From: Podaxis mareebaensis
Taxonomy: Eukaryota > Basidiomycota > Agaricomycetes > Agaricales > Agaricaceae
Assembly: GCA_018524725.1 (NCBI GenBank)
Contig: JAEUWP010000488.1
Location: 1-48,258 of the forward strand
Reading direction: 5' to 3'
Length of the DNA stretch: 48,258 nt
The notes beneath the pieces are model-generated. The model saw only the letters and a program-made list of their open reading frames with translations. It was not told where the DNA came from and did no database searches. Below are positions 1 through 11,344 of the stretch, one piece after another; the first letter of the stretch is position 1; every line of letters starts with the position of its first letter. A program made the translations under genes and the position numbers.

Positions 1-411
1 CCTCGTTTCAGTCGTTTGTCCGCTGCTGTGTTGTGCCATTCTTTTACTATCAACATGTAATTCTTTTGCAACTAGCTGAGTATCACAAAGTGAAATCCAA
101 CCAGTGCGCATCCCGCGAATTCTCGAATATCTCCAACGTTGGAACCTCCTCTGTTGTGCTTTCTAGCTCCTTCCACAGGTTTGAATCCTAACCAGGTACT
201 GAATCAAGTTCCAGCCAGAAGAAACATGTGGATAGTCACCTCCAACAAAGCTCAATGAGAAGTACAATTGATGTTATGCTTTTCCCTCGAGTTTCCTGGG
301 CCAGGCCAATTGCGACTGCGTTCATTCCTCTTCATGATCCGAAGTACAGATGTTCAAGGGCAGATAATGGCGGTGGGCACGTCAGAAGGGATGATGGCAG
401 CGACGCCATTT

Positions 412-1653
412 TCAACAGGAGCATAGGGCTGTGGTAGGGTTACGAGAGTTGCGTACACGGGTGATTATCGTCAGCACGAGGTTCAGGATATCTTCATACA
501 TAAGCTGCAACAGCGAGGTTCCCGAACAGAGTCGACGATAAAGTTGATAGGAATAACGCGAGCTGGTTGTAGAATTTGGCCCCGAGCGGGGTGGAAATTC
601 CAAGGAGGATGCACAGGTCTGTCCTTGCTACCTTGCGGATATTCGACCAAGTTGTGCTGCGGAGGTGAAGGCAGAGTTGGGCCACCAAGGTCGTGTGTGG
701 ACCCGCTCGATCCATCTTAGGTGGTTGAGGTTGACCAATAGTAAATGGTATGGTGTGGTTTGAAGTGAGGGTGAATGTGACACTCCGAGTGTGAAGGGGC
801 GGTGAGCGCAGTGGTACTCGACGAGATTGGGACATCGCATGAGCAGTCGCAGGTAATCTTCAATAGTACTTGCCTTGGCTGGCTCAAATACTGTAAGATT
901 GTTGGTCCAAAGACAGTTGTCCAGTTTGGGAGCAGGGTACTCAAAGCTACCCCAATCCATAAGATTCATCCGAACCTCGGTGACTTGTGCGTCTAAGAGG
1001 TGCGCGAGTAAAATCTATTTCGTCAGCGGAGAAACCAAGGTCAGCTTTAGATGCTGGTGAAGTCTTGTATGACGGAAGGTGACAGACGAACGACTGGCAT
1101 GTGAGAAGTACCAGTCCTGTACTGAAAGCTTCTTGGATGAACGCAAAGTGTAGATTCGCGGTAGCGCAAACGATGTGGTTACCGAGATGACACTGGCGTT
1201 TAAGAGTGAAATGCAGTTTTACCTGTAGTTGTAGCATCGAAATTGCGATCCGTCACTGTGTGACAAAACCGAGGACAGCATGAAAATGGAGCACGAAACA
1301 TAAACCCCCGTTAGGAATGACCATAGCCCCATGAGCTCGTTGGATGAACAGGCAAATCGAAAGATAGTAGCTAGAATCTCGGGGCCGCTGCAGATCGCGG
1401 TGCGTCCGAACGATTGAGCTTCGCGCACTGCTCTTGGAGAGCATGAGCTGCGAGACGTCCTGCACGGAGGGTATTTGTCCGACCTCCATTGTAATTCGGG
1501 TTCTGATGGTAGGCGCAGCCAATTCAATACGTTCCTGCAAGAGCTTATCTCCCGGCCTGGACACGAGAAGCGCCCAGTTTTGGACATGGTCCTGCAAGAC
1601 GTGTGTTGTTTGCTGGGGTTAAGAGTCCCGCTGAAGAGTTGGAGCAAGTACAA
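412..1653 (-). pseudogene. F-box/LRR-like gene, multi-exon or decayed
   Basis: Minus-strand reading frames carry pieces typical of basidiomycete F-box proteins. One piece, near 1330-1400, resembles an F-box helix (GPEILATIFRFAC). Another, near 830-880, resembles a leucine-rich F-box tail (LRLLMRCPNLVEYHC). The F-box piece is out of frame with the upstream open segment, and a GT-AG intron of about 50 bp is possible just after it (near 1258-1310). No single start or complete exon chain could be built. It may be a real gene with several introns or a disabled member of this large family. The F-box family supplies substrate receptors of SCF ubiquitin ligases; nothing here shows the substrate. Confidence 0.33.
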
Positions 1654-2948
1654 GGGAAGGCCACGTAGAGGAGGACCGAGGCGGGTCCACGCGGAAACAA
1701 CATACGTATCCTGCTAGCAGGCCGGTTATTCCGGGTACCGTCGAGAGGGAGAAAGAAAATCACAGTGAAAAACATGTCGAGCGAAACATCAATTGCCCAT
1801 GCCCGACGTCAGGCCGTCCCTAGGCCTGATCCGATGATGCGTCGTGGTGCCCGATCCTCTCAACAGGTCAGAGAGATAAGATAAAGGATTGTTTGAATTT
1901 AGTCGATAGGACATGTTGTAGGGACGAATGCTTGTTGAGTGAAGAAACACAGAAGTGTCGTTTTGAGTTATGGGAAACGGGTCTCTTTGGTGGTGGCATA
2001 CGGAGAAATCGCAAGTCGGATGCCCAACCCAGGAATATCCACACAAAAGTGAGAGGGGGAGCATAGCAGAGGGGATGCAAATATCACTGGGGCATGGGAA
2101 TAAAGAAGCTTCAACACTCGCGAATATTGTTCTGTTTGATACTATTCTCAGATTGCCACTCAAGAGTCCGATAATGTTATAAATTCTAGACCCCCCCGGA
2201 GCCTCCACCGTGAGGTCAGACTCATACACATTCCATATGGCGAGTGGCGCGAGCTAGGTAACATCTCATCATCGAGCATGATGATCGTTCTATTTGTATG
2301 CAGCCGACCGCTAGCTGTAGAATGCCAACACGGCTGTGTGCTTCTGGCAACGAAAAATCACCTATGTTTAGGAAGTTGGAGATCATAACACGGGGGCGTG
2401 TTTCAGTGTTCAATCTATCCTTTGATGATCATGGTTGTGATAGGAGGGCTAAGTATGTGTATGTAATTGGTCTAAGTTATGGCTTGGCGATGTCTTGAAT
2501 CGCAATAGACTCAGAACGAAGATGTTCTAAGAGCGTTCGCGCCAACTGCTGCTGGGAGCTTCCTGTATGTCACGATTCCCCCGAGCGACATGACCGAACG
2601 AATGCGGGATGAACGTTGATCACAACATCGCAGCAGCCTGAGCGATCTCAATTGAGCTTCTTGTTGGCCGAAGCCGTGTATGCGACATGACACGGTCAAC
2701 TTCGGGGGATTTGGCGGACGGCCTGCCAACACCGTACATGCCTGCGGCGGCCGGAACGGCAGTGTGAGTGAGTGTGAGTGAGCAGTGAATGAGCCCATGA
2801 TATCGGTCTCCGGAAGTGATCCCCTATCATTTGCCGCATTCACGCGATCGGATCAAATTGACCCTTGAATCGTGGTCAGAGGTCAACGGATCATTTATGC
2901 TATGAGGTGTGTTAGGGTGTGCTAGGGTCTACTACCCGATACTGAACA
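1654..2948. other. no gene recognised
   Basis: Short open frames occur on both strands but none has recognisable domains or a convincing exon structure. A GTGA/GTGTGA-type short repeat lies at 2761-2783. Confidence 0.4.
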
Positions 2949-2950
2949 TA

Positions 2951-2975
2951 CAGTCGTCTCTCTCTTAACTGATAG
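2951..2975 (+). repeat. left terminal inverted repeat of pogo-like element
   Basis: It begins CAGTCG and ends AACTGATAG. It mirrors 3682-3706 with about three mismatches. The TA duplication is at 2949-2950. Confidence 0.8.
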
Positions 2976-3094
2976 GTCTCCGTGGACACCCTGAGCTATC
3001 AGTTACGACAGGGTATCAGTTTTGAAAGTAGACCATATATTATGTAATACTCTCTAGCCTAACAGACATCGATGGTGAACAGTGCGAACAACAG

Positions 3095-3424
3095 TTATTT
3101 ACGACGAAAGAAATCTGTGATATGAGTGACTTCCAATTCTGCCTCTCCTAATTTATCTATTTCCTTCTCATCACCCGGAGATAGTGCCAGCATATCAATG
3201 ACACGATGCTCCTGGACAAGGTTGGCCTTATTGTCCAACCACTCCTCATCCTCTGGTGAGATGGGTTGCTTCTTAGCCAATAGGCCCTCAAGGTGAGTTT
3301 TCTTTGATTGAATTTGTTTTGTCAAAAAGCGGAGGCCTTTTTGTAAAACCGCGAGGGAGACTGTGGGTGTAGCCGCTGGGGAAAATGCTACAGCTTGACA
3401 ATAAAATTTTCCTAATAGATGTTT
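3095..3424 (-). pseudogene. C-terminal remnant of Tigger-like transposase
   Basis: The minus strand is open from 3424 to the stop at 3095, bounded upstream by an in-frame TGA (3425-3427). The peptide has a lysine-rich helix followed by an acidic segment (SPEDEEWLDNKANLV) and a charged tail ending FFRRK. This composition resembles the last part of fungal pogo/Tigger transposases, downstream of the DDE core. No HTH_CENPB or DDE motif is present, so the product cannot be an active transposase. It lies wholly inside the inverted-repeat element, which supports the assignment. Confidence 0.5.
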
Positions 3425-3681
3425 TCATTTTCCGGTCACTCCGAGCGCCCAAGCAACAAATTAGGAGACCGAAAGCAGTCTTAGCTGAGCTCATCTAATG
3501 AAATCAGCCCACGCTCAGCCGGCGCTATGAGGCGCTATCTCGGCGCTATCAGTTTTGTACCCTCACGAGACCTATCAGTTATTAGGTATGACAAAGTATC
3601 AGATATGGGGTCCAAATCCCCGCCTACCAATTCCGTCGCCGCCTCTATCTATCAGTTAGGACAGAGTATCGGTTTTGACAG

Positions 3682-3706
3682 CTATCAGTTATAAGAGAGT
3701 CGACTG
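3682..3706 (-). repeat. right terminal inverted repeat of pogo-like element
   Basis: It begins CTATCAGTTATAAGAG and ends CGACTG, followed by TA at 3707-3708. Confidence 0.8.
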
Positions 3707-3708
3707 TA

Positions 3709-5426
3709 TGTAAGTGAGCAATCACGGCTTTGAAGTCTTCTTTGACCCACCTGTACCTCGAGCTATTTTATAAAGCGAGGGGTATGTGAGTCATGAGTAA
3801 ACATACAAATTCTGCCGGTTTTCTCACTTACTAAGATTTTTCAACTGCATGGTCGTTGTCATTGTCAGGAATCAATTAACTACGACGCCGGTAATGATTT
3901 AAGCCGGTGGCATTGAAGGCCAAGTACTTTACCCAGGATCTCCAAGGGGGTATGTATTGCGAATGCGATGATCTCAGATATGTAGCAGTGTTCGGTTATG
4001 GGGGTAACGCTCGTGCGATTGGTCTAGATAAATATCTCAAAAAAAACGGATACAGCTGTATAAAATTGAACGGTTGGTGTTCGCTGTATGAATTTCTGAA
4101 ACTGATCATAGGAGTATGATGAGTAAAGTGCTACTCATCATAAGAAAGCGAGCATGACGAACGTTGCGTGGACCTTGGGTTATAAGTAAGGATCGGGAAG
4201 ATCCGGGATTGCGATATTGCTTCGAACTTCGGGTAAGAAGTTATAGCTAAATGATTCTGATGTGCAGGATGAGTTTCAACAACGAGCATACTCACTAGCC
4301 CATGATCGAAGATCATACGTGGGTACTGCATTACAAGGCGTACGACATTTGCTCCCTCAAACTGAGGCCCTAGAAATGATGAAGAATGGAAGGCTTTGAG
4401 GCAAACAATTGGATGAATGATCTTCACATAGCTTTCTGCATTCTAGGGTGGCTTCCACTCTTCTAAGGCATGCAACATAGACGTTGTCTCCTATCCTTAA
4501 TTTACTGCTGGACTGGGGTCCTGATGATAGCGGAAACATCAGGATCACAATCAGAGCGCCTGGAGACTAAAAATAGATGCGATTATTAGAGCATATTTGC
4601 AAACCCTGTTCAGCGGGATTTTGGGTGTGGAACAATTAATCTCAATTCAGTTTTCACTGAAAATTCATTGAAATCGGAGTTGCAAATATGCTCTATTCAG
4701 TCAGGGCTGGCTAGGGCATATGTTTCCAGATGTTTCCTCCTTTGTGTAGCTTTGTGTACGGATCGAGCTTGGCTAAATGATATTTTGTTGTGCTAGGTTG
4801 CTGTTGTACTCTAGGCCAAATATATCGCATATCAAATTATGATGTGATGAGTCGGCACAAGCGCCACGAGGGCTTGTCTGGGCTTGTCCACGAAATGCAT
4901 GACAATCACCGGACATAGGCCCGACTCGAGAAAAGGAACACAGATCCGTCGCCGCTTTGGGCCAATTATCTGCAAGGAGAATATGCCGTACGTCAAATAC
5001 AGGGTGGAAAATTGTTGGTAACGTGTCGAGACGATGATTTATTCGGTGAGCTTGCTTGAGGTTAGGGCAGAGCTGCGGGTCAGCCCGGAGTGGGAGCAAG
5101 GCTGAGTCAGGACCGGCGGCGGAGGAGATGGTAGGTTGCCACAATGGCGGCAAGTATAGATTGCCAGGATCTGGCCCGATCTGAGTTGGGGTGTTGCATC
5201 ATATATTTTCGCACCCCCTAACTTTGTCCTCGGAACTGCTTTTTTTTCTTCCTATAACAGCCGTTTTTTCTTGCTTCTCCCCTTCCCATCTTCATCACCC
5301 TTCCCTCATCAAGAGGCACTGCTAGGCGCTACTGGAGTATTGAATCTCGAATCTTGTACGTTGCTCATAATCATTCCACTCAGTGATGGAGGTGCCTGAT
5401 GTCCCTTTCTTGTTAAGGATGTTGCA
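3709..5426. other. intergenic; holds one MITE-like element
   Basis: No gene is recognised. A 70-codon frame at 3907-4119 has no recognisable domain. The last 200 bp before the arrestin start are rich in T and CT runs, as in fungal core promoters. Confidence 0.4.
4588..4694. mobile_element. 107-bp MITE-like element
   Basis: A perfect 15-bp inverted repeat (AGAGCATATTTGCAA at 4588-4602 and its complement at 4680-4694) encloses about 77 bp. ATT flanks it on both sides (4585-4587 and 4695-4697). The GAGCAT-type terminus and 3-bp duplication resemble PIF/Harbinger MITEs, although the usual TTA/TAA duplication is only partly matched. It has no coding capacity. Confidence 0.5.
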
Positions 5427-7716
5427 ATGAGCCCTCTGACAAGACCTTCATCTCCCGTCTCACACGACAGCCATCCTCAAATAGGCCATGATCATGATCC
5501 AATACTACCTCCACCTCGTACGGCCTCCTCCTCACAATTGGCTGACCACGACATGGGTTATCCAAAGGAGCGTTCGCATATAGAGATCATCCTCGACGCT
5601 CAGCATCTCATCCTCAAAGGCACTGGAACAGATGTCGAGCCGACAAGACTCTCTGGCCACGTCATGCTTTACTTGGCTGAAGACACACCCCTCAAGGAGA
5701 TTACGCTTCAATTTCGAGGAAAGGCCCGGATACCCATCCCTGCATCTGAGTCGTGAGTGTGTTAGTTGGTCTTGCCAAATGATTGTATTGGTGACCCGTG
5801 TTGACAGGCTTATCGGGGCAAATGCCTCTTCCGTGACATATGCCGTCTGCAACCATGAATGGTCTTTCCTCGAGGGTGACAGGAAACGCGCTCGTACTCT
5901 CAAAGCTGGTCGCCACCTTTTTCCCTTTCATCTGCAAATTGGGGGTACTCTCCCGTCCTCAATCGCGACGTCTGTTCTTGGCGGTGCATCTGTTAGTTAC
6001 AAGCTACGTGCACTTGCAATTCGCCCAGGACTCAGCCATAACCTTCAGGCGATCACGCCCGTGTACATCGACCGCTCATTCAGCCACGAAGCTCTGGAAT
6101 ACCAACAGACACTTGAGCTTGAAAATACGTGGCCAGATAAGGTCATGTATTCGATCGTAGTACCTCACAAGGCTTGGGCAGCAGGTGACAAATTGACGGC
6201 CATTCTCAAGTTCTCCCCTCTTGCCAAGGGTGTTCACGTCACCCACATCGGGACGTCGATACACGAGACCACCAAAGTCTATGCTCGCAGTGGTGCTCAA
6301 GAAAACACGCATATTGTTGCTTCTATTCATCATGACATCATTGATGGAAAACCTGTGGTCGTTGGTCCTCGTCAGCCTTCTTCATCCACTAGCCACCATA
6401 ATACTTCGGGTTCATCCCAGAACGCTGTTGCTGGGCCAAGTACGGCAGTAGGCGGCGACACACCTTCTCCCACTTTAACATCTTCTCCTGGTTCATCCTC
6501 ATCTCGTACCTCACTCCATAGCCCTTCTGCGCCCCCGACGGATTCGGAAATGCAGTCGAATGATGGAAATAATGACCTCGTGACGGCAATCACAATCCCT
6601 ATACCTACTCGTGCAATCACCCCAACTCACTCCGTTGAACCCATCATTGTCAGTCATCGTATACGTTGGAGTACCCTCCTCCGTAACCTCGATGGTCATA
6701 CCTCGGAGCTCCGGTGCTCCTTGCCCATCCATATCCTCGACCATCGACTTCTTGAAGAAGCTCGTTCATTCTCTGCAGCGACGCGTCGACTCGTTCTCGG
6801 TTCGTCAGAATTGCCGCATGAAGAGGAAGAAGATCGTGAACTGCCAAGCTATTCTGCTCATGTCCGCGATCGGGTGGCCAACATGTTCCTCCCCGAGGCT
6901 GCCACAGTACGGGTCAATAACCCATGGATAAACTACGCCAGCAGCCCGCAGTCAGGTTATGACTCTGCAGAAGCTTTCTGTTCTGTGCCTGCCTCAAGGG
7001 CACGATCTGGACATTCAACGCCTCTGGAACCTCATACACTTTCACAACTTCCTCATGCACCTGGACCAGAGGGTATCGCTACCCTTGACCTCCTTAACTC
7101 CGAACTTCTACTTTCCCTCTCAGATTCCCCTCTGCGACGCGAGTTTTTCCCTCCTGAAACTCGTACACCGTCAGACCAGACCTCTTTCGATTCGTCGCAG
7201 CCCCAAAGCCGAAATCGCAGCCAACCTCAAAGTCGGCATAGTAGCCGACCAGCCAGTCCTGACCGTTCCCACCACCATGATGGCGGGACTGTGCACCACG
7301 GCAACGGCCATACTCGGAATCTCCAAAACATCATTCGTGCCACGATGAAACCTTTTACTGCCCTCACCCACCACCATTCGCGGCCCCCGCGGCATGGCGG
7401 TCACTCCTCACATCATGACGATCATGTCCACCACGCAGGACGTTCCCACACTGCGCACGTCGAAACTGCCGCTCCTGGGACAGTGCCTGCACCCGATCAA
7501 CTCAATGGAGCGGAGCTCTTGCATCGAATGTTCACGGAGGTACCGGATTATTCCATCGCTTCGAGAGGTTTCATCGGAGGTGTGCCGCCGTTGGAGAGTA
7601 TGCAAGGGTTGCCTTCGTATGAGGAGGTTGCCAGGGAGACTGGCCAGGCGCCGGCGCTTAACAATACGAGTCCAGCTGCTGGTGTTGCTGCCGACGTTTC
7701 TGGACAGGGTGAGTAA
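5427..7716 (+). CDS. alpha-arrestin-like protein
   Basis: Two exons (5427-5752 and 5808-7716) joined across a 55-bp GTGAGT...ACAG intron encode about 744 residues. The N-terminal half has an arrestin_N-like beta-sandwich segment (about residues 48-200, with LKEITLQFRGKARI and an exon-2 start LIGANASSV). An arrestin_C-like segment follows (DKVMYSIVVPHKAWAAGDKLTAILKFSP). The rest is low-complexity Ser/Pro sequence, a His-rich stretch near residues 600-640, and two LPSY motifs (ELPSYSAHV and GLPSYEEV). In fungi such proteins are adaptors that recruit Rsp5/Nedd4 ubiquitin ligase, through PY-type motifs, to plasma-membrane permeases for endocytosis. Family and general role are well supported; the cargo is unknown. 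A GTGAGT right before the stop could mark one more, unrecognised, 3' intron. Confidence 0.85.
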
Positions 7717-9430
7717 CGATGAGGACGGCAGGAAGAGGCTCATCATGGTTGAAGTGTCCTTGTCTGTCGCACCGAATGCGGTTGGTATGCAATGAGCTTG
7801 AACTGCATTGCTTAGACTTCCTTCTGGACCCTTTGTGTTGATTATTTTTTTTTTATCTCGCTCTTGGGTTTCATGGCTCGCCCCTATTTCGCATCGTTTC
7901 GCATCACATTCAATTATTTCCTGATTGCTGTCCATACTTTTCCGGACACGTCTAGATATCCTGTACACACCTCAATTCTCTGGTTAATGCGTGGATTTGT
8001 CGAACTGTTACTTATTTTGTGGTAGGAGCATTCCAAGTTTAGCACCATTTCTCTCTCATCGTGCATCAGGTTTAAATATTTAAATGGTTGTCGCTCAGTA
8101 GATTTCAGACTAGACATCATGACAAATGTAGAATAACTCAATTATCCCGATTCTATGTAGTTCCAGTTCGCGCGTGTTCTACGGTTGGCAGACACACACG
8201 AATACCTCGGCGTTCAGGTTCGGTTTGTTGATAAGCCTCTTTATAATGTTTCCTCCGTGCGAACACGAGGCCTTGTCTAACTTGGTGACGGATGTCGACG
8301 GAGCGTTTATGATATGCTTCAAGTAGCCTTAACGAATCCGATTGAAGCTGGAAAGGACCCCTAAGAGAGATGCAGAGGTCGTGGAGGCCAGGTTGCAACG
8401 GAAGATGGAACATATCGGCGGGTAAAGAGGATAGAGTTGATAGGAAGGATGAATGAATGTTGTAAGCGACGCGGGCTAGAGGTGCAGCTTGTGGTTATCC
8501 GTTTGAAGGGCGGGTGTACAACAAGTGACGTCTTTTAGGAAACAGGATGGTAGTTTTATCATGCATGCCGTACACATTTATTTAAATACCGCGGAACAAC
8601 TGGGGATCCATCGGAACATATGAACTGTGCACGAATTGCTTTCATATCTAAATGTTGCTTTCGGAATCCATAGGAATCGCGTACGTGGAGGACCGCGGTA
8701 TCTGTCAAGGAGGAACCGAGCCTGGAACGGCGATCGATGGACAAAAATTTTTGCGGCGTAACCAAAGGTGGTATGGCAGGTTAAGTATGCCGATCTATTG
8801 AAGATAGTGAAGCGAGCGAGGAGTATTGGCAGGATTTGGTTCTTGGAAGCTTAACGAGACGTGCGTCGCGTCTAAGTAAAGCACCACGGATTTGCGCCCC
8901 TGACGCTCACGTGAGGACAGTTTGTATTGTTAGTCAGAAGTCTATGTAATGTTATCATGTGAAAGTGTTTCTGAAAATAAGACGGAGAATGTATTTGAGG
9001 GATTCCTGGGCCATAGAAATGTCAGGGGATCAGATCCGTTTGTCAAGAATCCTCGAAGAAGCGCTTGGAACTAAATATGTCATACGAAGACTGCTCTGCA
9101 AGCACTGGAGTGTAGGTAGAGCATCCAGCAGCTGCTGAGGTTGCTTTCGGGTTGCTTGCAAATACGTGGCTTGGCGTTGCGACATTTGTATTTCCCCGCA
9201 CGTGACGGAATAGGATTACGCCTAATGACAGCGTTTGATTGGTTGCCCGGATTAAAAAAGTAATATCGGAGAGTGATGGAATCGGTGCTAATGCTTGCGG
9301 ATAACCAAAATGGAGTATTCAAGGCCAATTTCTAGATTTTTCTGAGTCGGTGTTTGGTCTGTTTAGTTGCCCGTGCTGATCCTTTATTTCGTCGTGTTTC
9401 ATACCTGCCCTCTCTTTCTTCACGACCACC
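7717..9430. other. intergenic, no gene recognised
   Basis: Short frames on the minus strand (8153-8413, 8559-8765) have no recognisable domain. The end of the region is the CT-rich promoter of the cytochrome c peroxidase gene. Confidence 0.4.
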
Positions 9431-11017
9431 ATGTCCTTCTCCTCTCTCTTCCGTCGCGCCCAGCCTCTTCGCAAGGCGGCTTTCTCTGCCTCCCTCGCCC
9501 AGAGAGGAACCAGGCCTAATCCCAACTTCCGTCGCTTTTCCACCGCCCCTCCTCCTCCCAAGTCCAATACCGCGCTCTATGCTGGCATTGGCGCTGTCGC
9601 CGTCGGTGGCCTTGCTGTCTACTATCTGACTGACTTTGGCAAGGAAGTCAACACTGCTGCCAAGTCTGCCGCGCAGACCGCCAAAGCTGCTACTGGCTTT
9701 GTCCCCACCAAAGAGGACTACCAGAAGGTTCGTTTTGTCGTTATCAATCAACATTCTTGCGTGCTGTAAATGCTTATCGGCGCGTCATTAGGTTTACAAC
9801 AGGATTGCTGAGTTGGTCCAGGACGCCGGTGATTATGATGGTGCGCAGAGAATTTTGCCTGTCTCCTTGCTTCCATTTTGATAGGGTTTTGACAGATGGT
9901 TCTTATGGTCCCGTTCTTCTCCGCCTCGCCTGGCACTCGTCTGGCACATATGATAAGGATACGAAGACTGGCGGAAGGTGCGTGGCTTCCTTTCGTTCCT
10001 GAGCCTTCCCTTATACCCGTATGTTATCTTCAGCAACTATGCAACCATGCGCTTCGAGCCCGAATCCCTTCATGGTGCTAACGCTGGCCTGAACGTCGCC
10101 CGCGGCCTCATGGAGAAGGTCAAGCAGGAGTTTCCTTGGATCAGCTACGGCGATTTGTGGACCCTCGCTGGTGTTTGCGCTATCCAAGTTCGTTTAGTGC
10201 TGACCTTTTTTTTTTTTTTTCTCCCGGTGTGTATTAATGATAAATAAATCATATAGGAGATGGCCGGTCCTAAGATACCCTGGCGTCCCGGTCGTATTGA
10301 CGGTTTCGCCGCCCAAGCCACTCCTGATGGTCGCCTCCCCGATGCTACCCAGGGTGCCGACCATTTGAGGAATATCTTCTATCGCATGGGGTATTTATTC
10401 TCCGATGATGTCGAGGAAGCCGAGCCTAACGTCATTTCAGCTTCAATGATCAAGAAATCGTCGCACTTTCCGGTGCTCACGCTCTCGGTCGCTGTCACCG
10501 TGACCGGTTCGTATTTCATTAACATTGTGACGTTGATCGCGGCTGATAATCCATTCACCACCAGCTCCGGTTTTGAGGGCCCATGGACCTTCTCTCCGAC
10601 TACCTTGACGAATGATTACTTCAAGCTCCTCTTCGACGAGAAGTGGGTCTGGAAGAAGTGGGATGGTCCCAAGCAGCTCGAGGACAAGAAAACTAGGTCA
10701 CTCATGATGTTGCCGTGCGTGCTATGAGTCATAAAGCGCCACTCTATTTTTGTCTGATTGATTGCAATCCTTCAGCACCGACTATGTCCTTACTCAGGAT
10801 AAGAGTTTCAAGAAGTGGGCCAAAGCCTATGCTGAAGACCAGGACCTCTGGTTCAAGGAGTATGCACCATCTCTGCTTCCTCCTTTTTCATCGCTCAATA
10901 TTTGTTTCCAGCTTCTCCAGCGTTGTTTCCCGCCTCTTCGAGCTCGGTGTTCCTCCTGAACAATTTGTTACCTCTGAACCCTGGCTTATGAAGACCATTG
11001 ACGAGCAGCAGAACTAG
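9431..11017 (+). CDS. CCP1: mitochondrial cytochrome c peroxidase
   Basis: Nine exons can be joined in frame: 9431-9727, 9792-9840, 9896-9977, 10034-10187, 10257-10390, 10441-10506, 10565-10714, 10776-10859 and 10912-11017. They encode about 373 residues; all introns are GT-AG, about 50-70 bp. The precursor starts with an Arg/Ser-rich mitochondrial presequence and a hydrophobic anchor (about residues 48-66), as in yeast Ccp1. Distal heme residues are Arg125, Trp128 and His129 ([13 protein letters not shown]). The proximal His is His252 ([12 protein letters not shown]), hydrogen-bonded in the family by an Asp, here Asp313. The radical-bearing Trp of class I peroxidases is Trp268 (GFEGPW). It reduces H2O2 with electrons from cytochrome c in the intermembrane space. 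All catalytic residues are present, so the gene looks functional. Confidence 0.96.
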
Positions 11018-11257
11018 ATACCCCGGACTGCCTCAAAATTTAACTTATCACCCCTTCCCAGCCCTCCGGCTTGCCATTCGTCTTCCGCGGTGTTATTTTA
11101 ATAGATTTTCACTAATTAGAATATCATCATGTCAACGGCGCTATAGACTAATACATGATGGCGATACTTTCTGTCTTGGGGTCGATAGATAAACCATCTT
11201 TTTGGTCAAGTGCTGAAAGGCACCAACCGGACTGCAAGCTCACGCCATATTTACTGC

Positions 11258-11335
11258 ACATCGGTGGTGAAACGGTATCATGCTTGCCTTCCATTGTGAT
11301 AGCAAGCGGCACGGGTTCGACTCCCGTCCGATGTA
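11258..11335 (+). tRNA. tRNA-Gly(UCC) with a 7-nt intron
   Basis: The acceptor stem ACATCGG pairs perfectly with CCGATGT, followed by discriminator A. The T arm is ACGGG/CCCGT around TTCGACT. The anticodon stem CTTGC (11283-11287) pairs with GCAAG (11302-11306). The loop reads C-T-TCC-A, giving anticodon UCC at 11290-11292. Seven extra bases (TTGTGAT, 11294-11300) sit after position 37, the normal site of nuclear tRNA introns. Removing them leaves 71 nt, the usual length of eukaryotic tRNA-Gly. Confidence 0.88.
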
Positions 11336-11340
11336 ATATA

Positions 11341-11344
11341 TTTT
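11341..11344 (+). terminator. RNA polymerase III terminator
   Basis: A TTTT run begins five bases after the tRNA-Gly discriminator base, as expected for Pol III termination. Confidence 0.7.

Larger units (their letters stand above)
2951..3706 (-). mobile_element. short pogo/Tigger-like DNA transposon derivative
   Basis: The 756-bp element is bounded by 25-bp terminal inverted repeats starting CAGTCG and ending CGACTG, with about 22 of 25 positions matching. It is flanked on both sides by TA, the target duplication of the Tc1/mariner/pogo superfamily. Copies of CTATCAGTT recur just inside the ends (2996, 3546, 3572, 3647, 3682). The minus-strand interior keeps an open frame resembling the C-terminal tail of fungal Tigger-type transposases (DDE_1/CENP-B family). 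The catalytic domain is absent, so this is a non-autonomous internal-deletion derivative needing a transposase from elsewhere. The superfamily call rests on ends, TA duplication and tail similarity, judged by eye. Confidence 0.72.

Noticed and set aside
3907..4119. 70-codon plus-strand frame as a small gene
   Set aside because: No recognisable domain, no exon partners and no promoter signal; frames of this length occur by chance.
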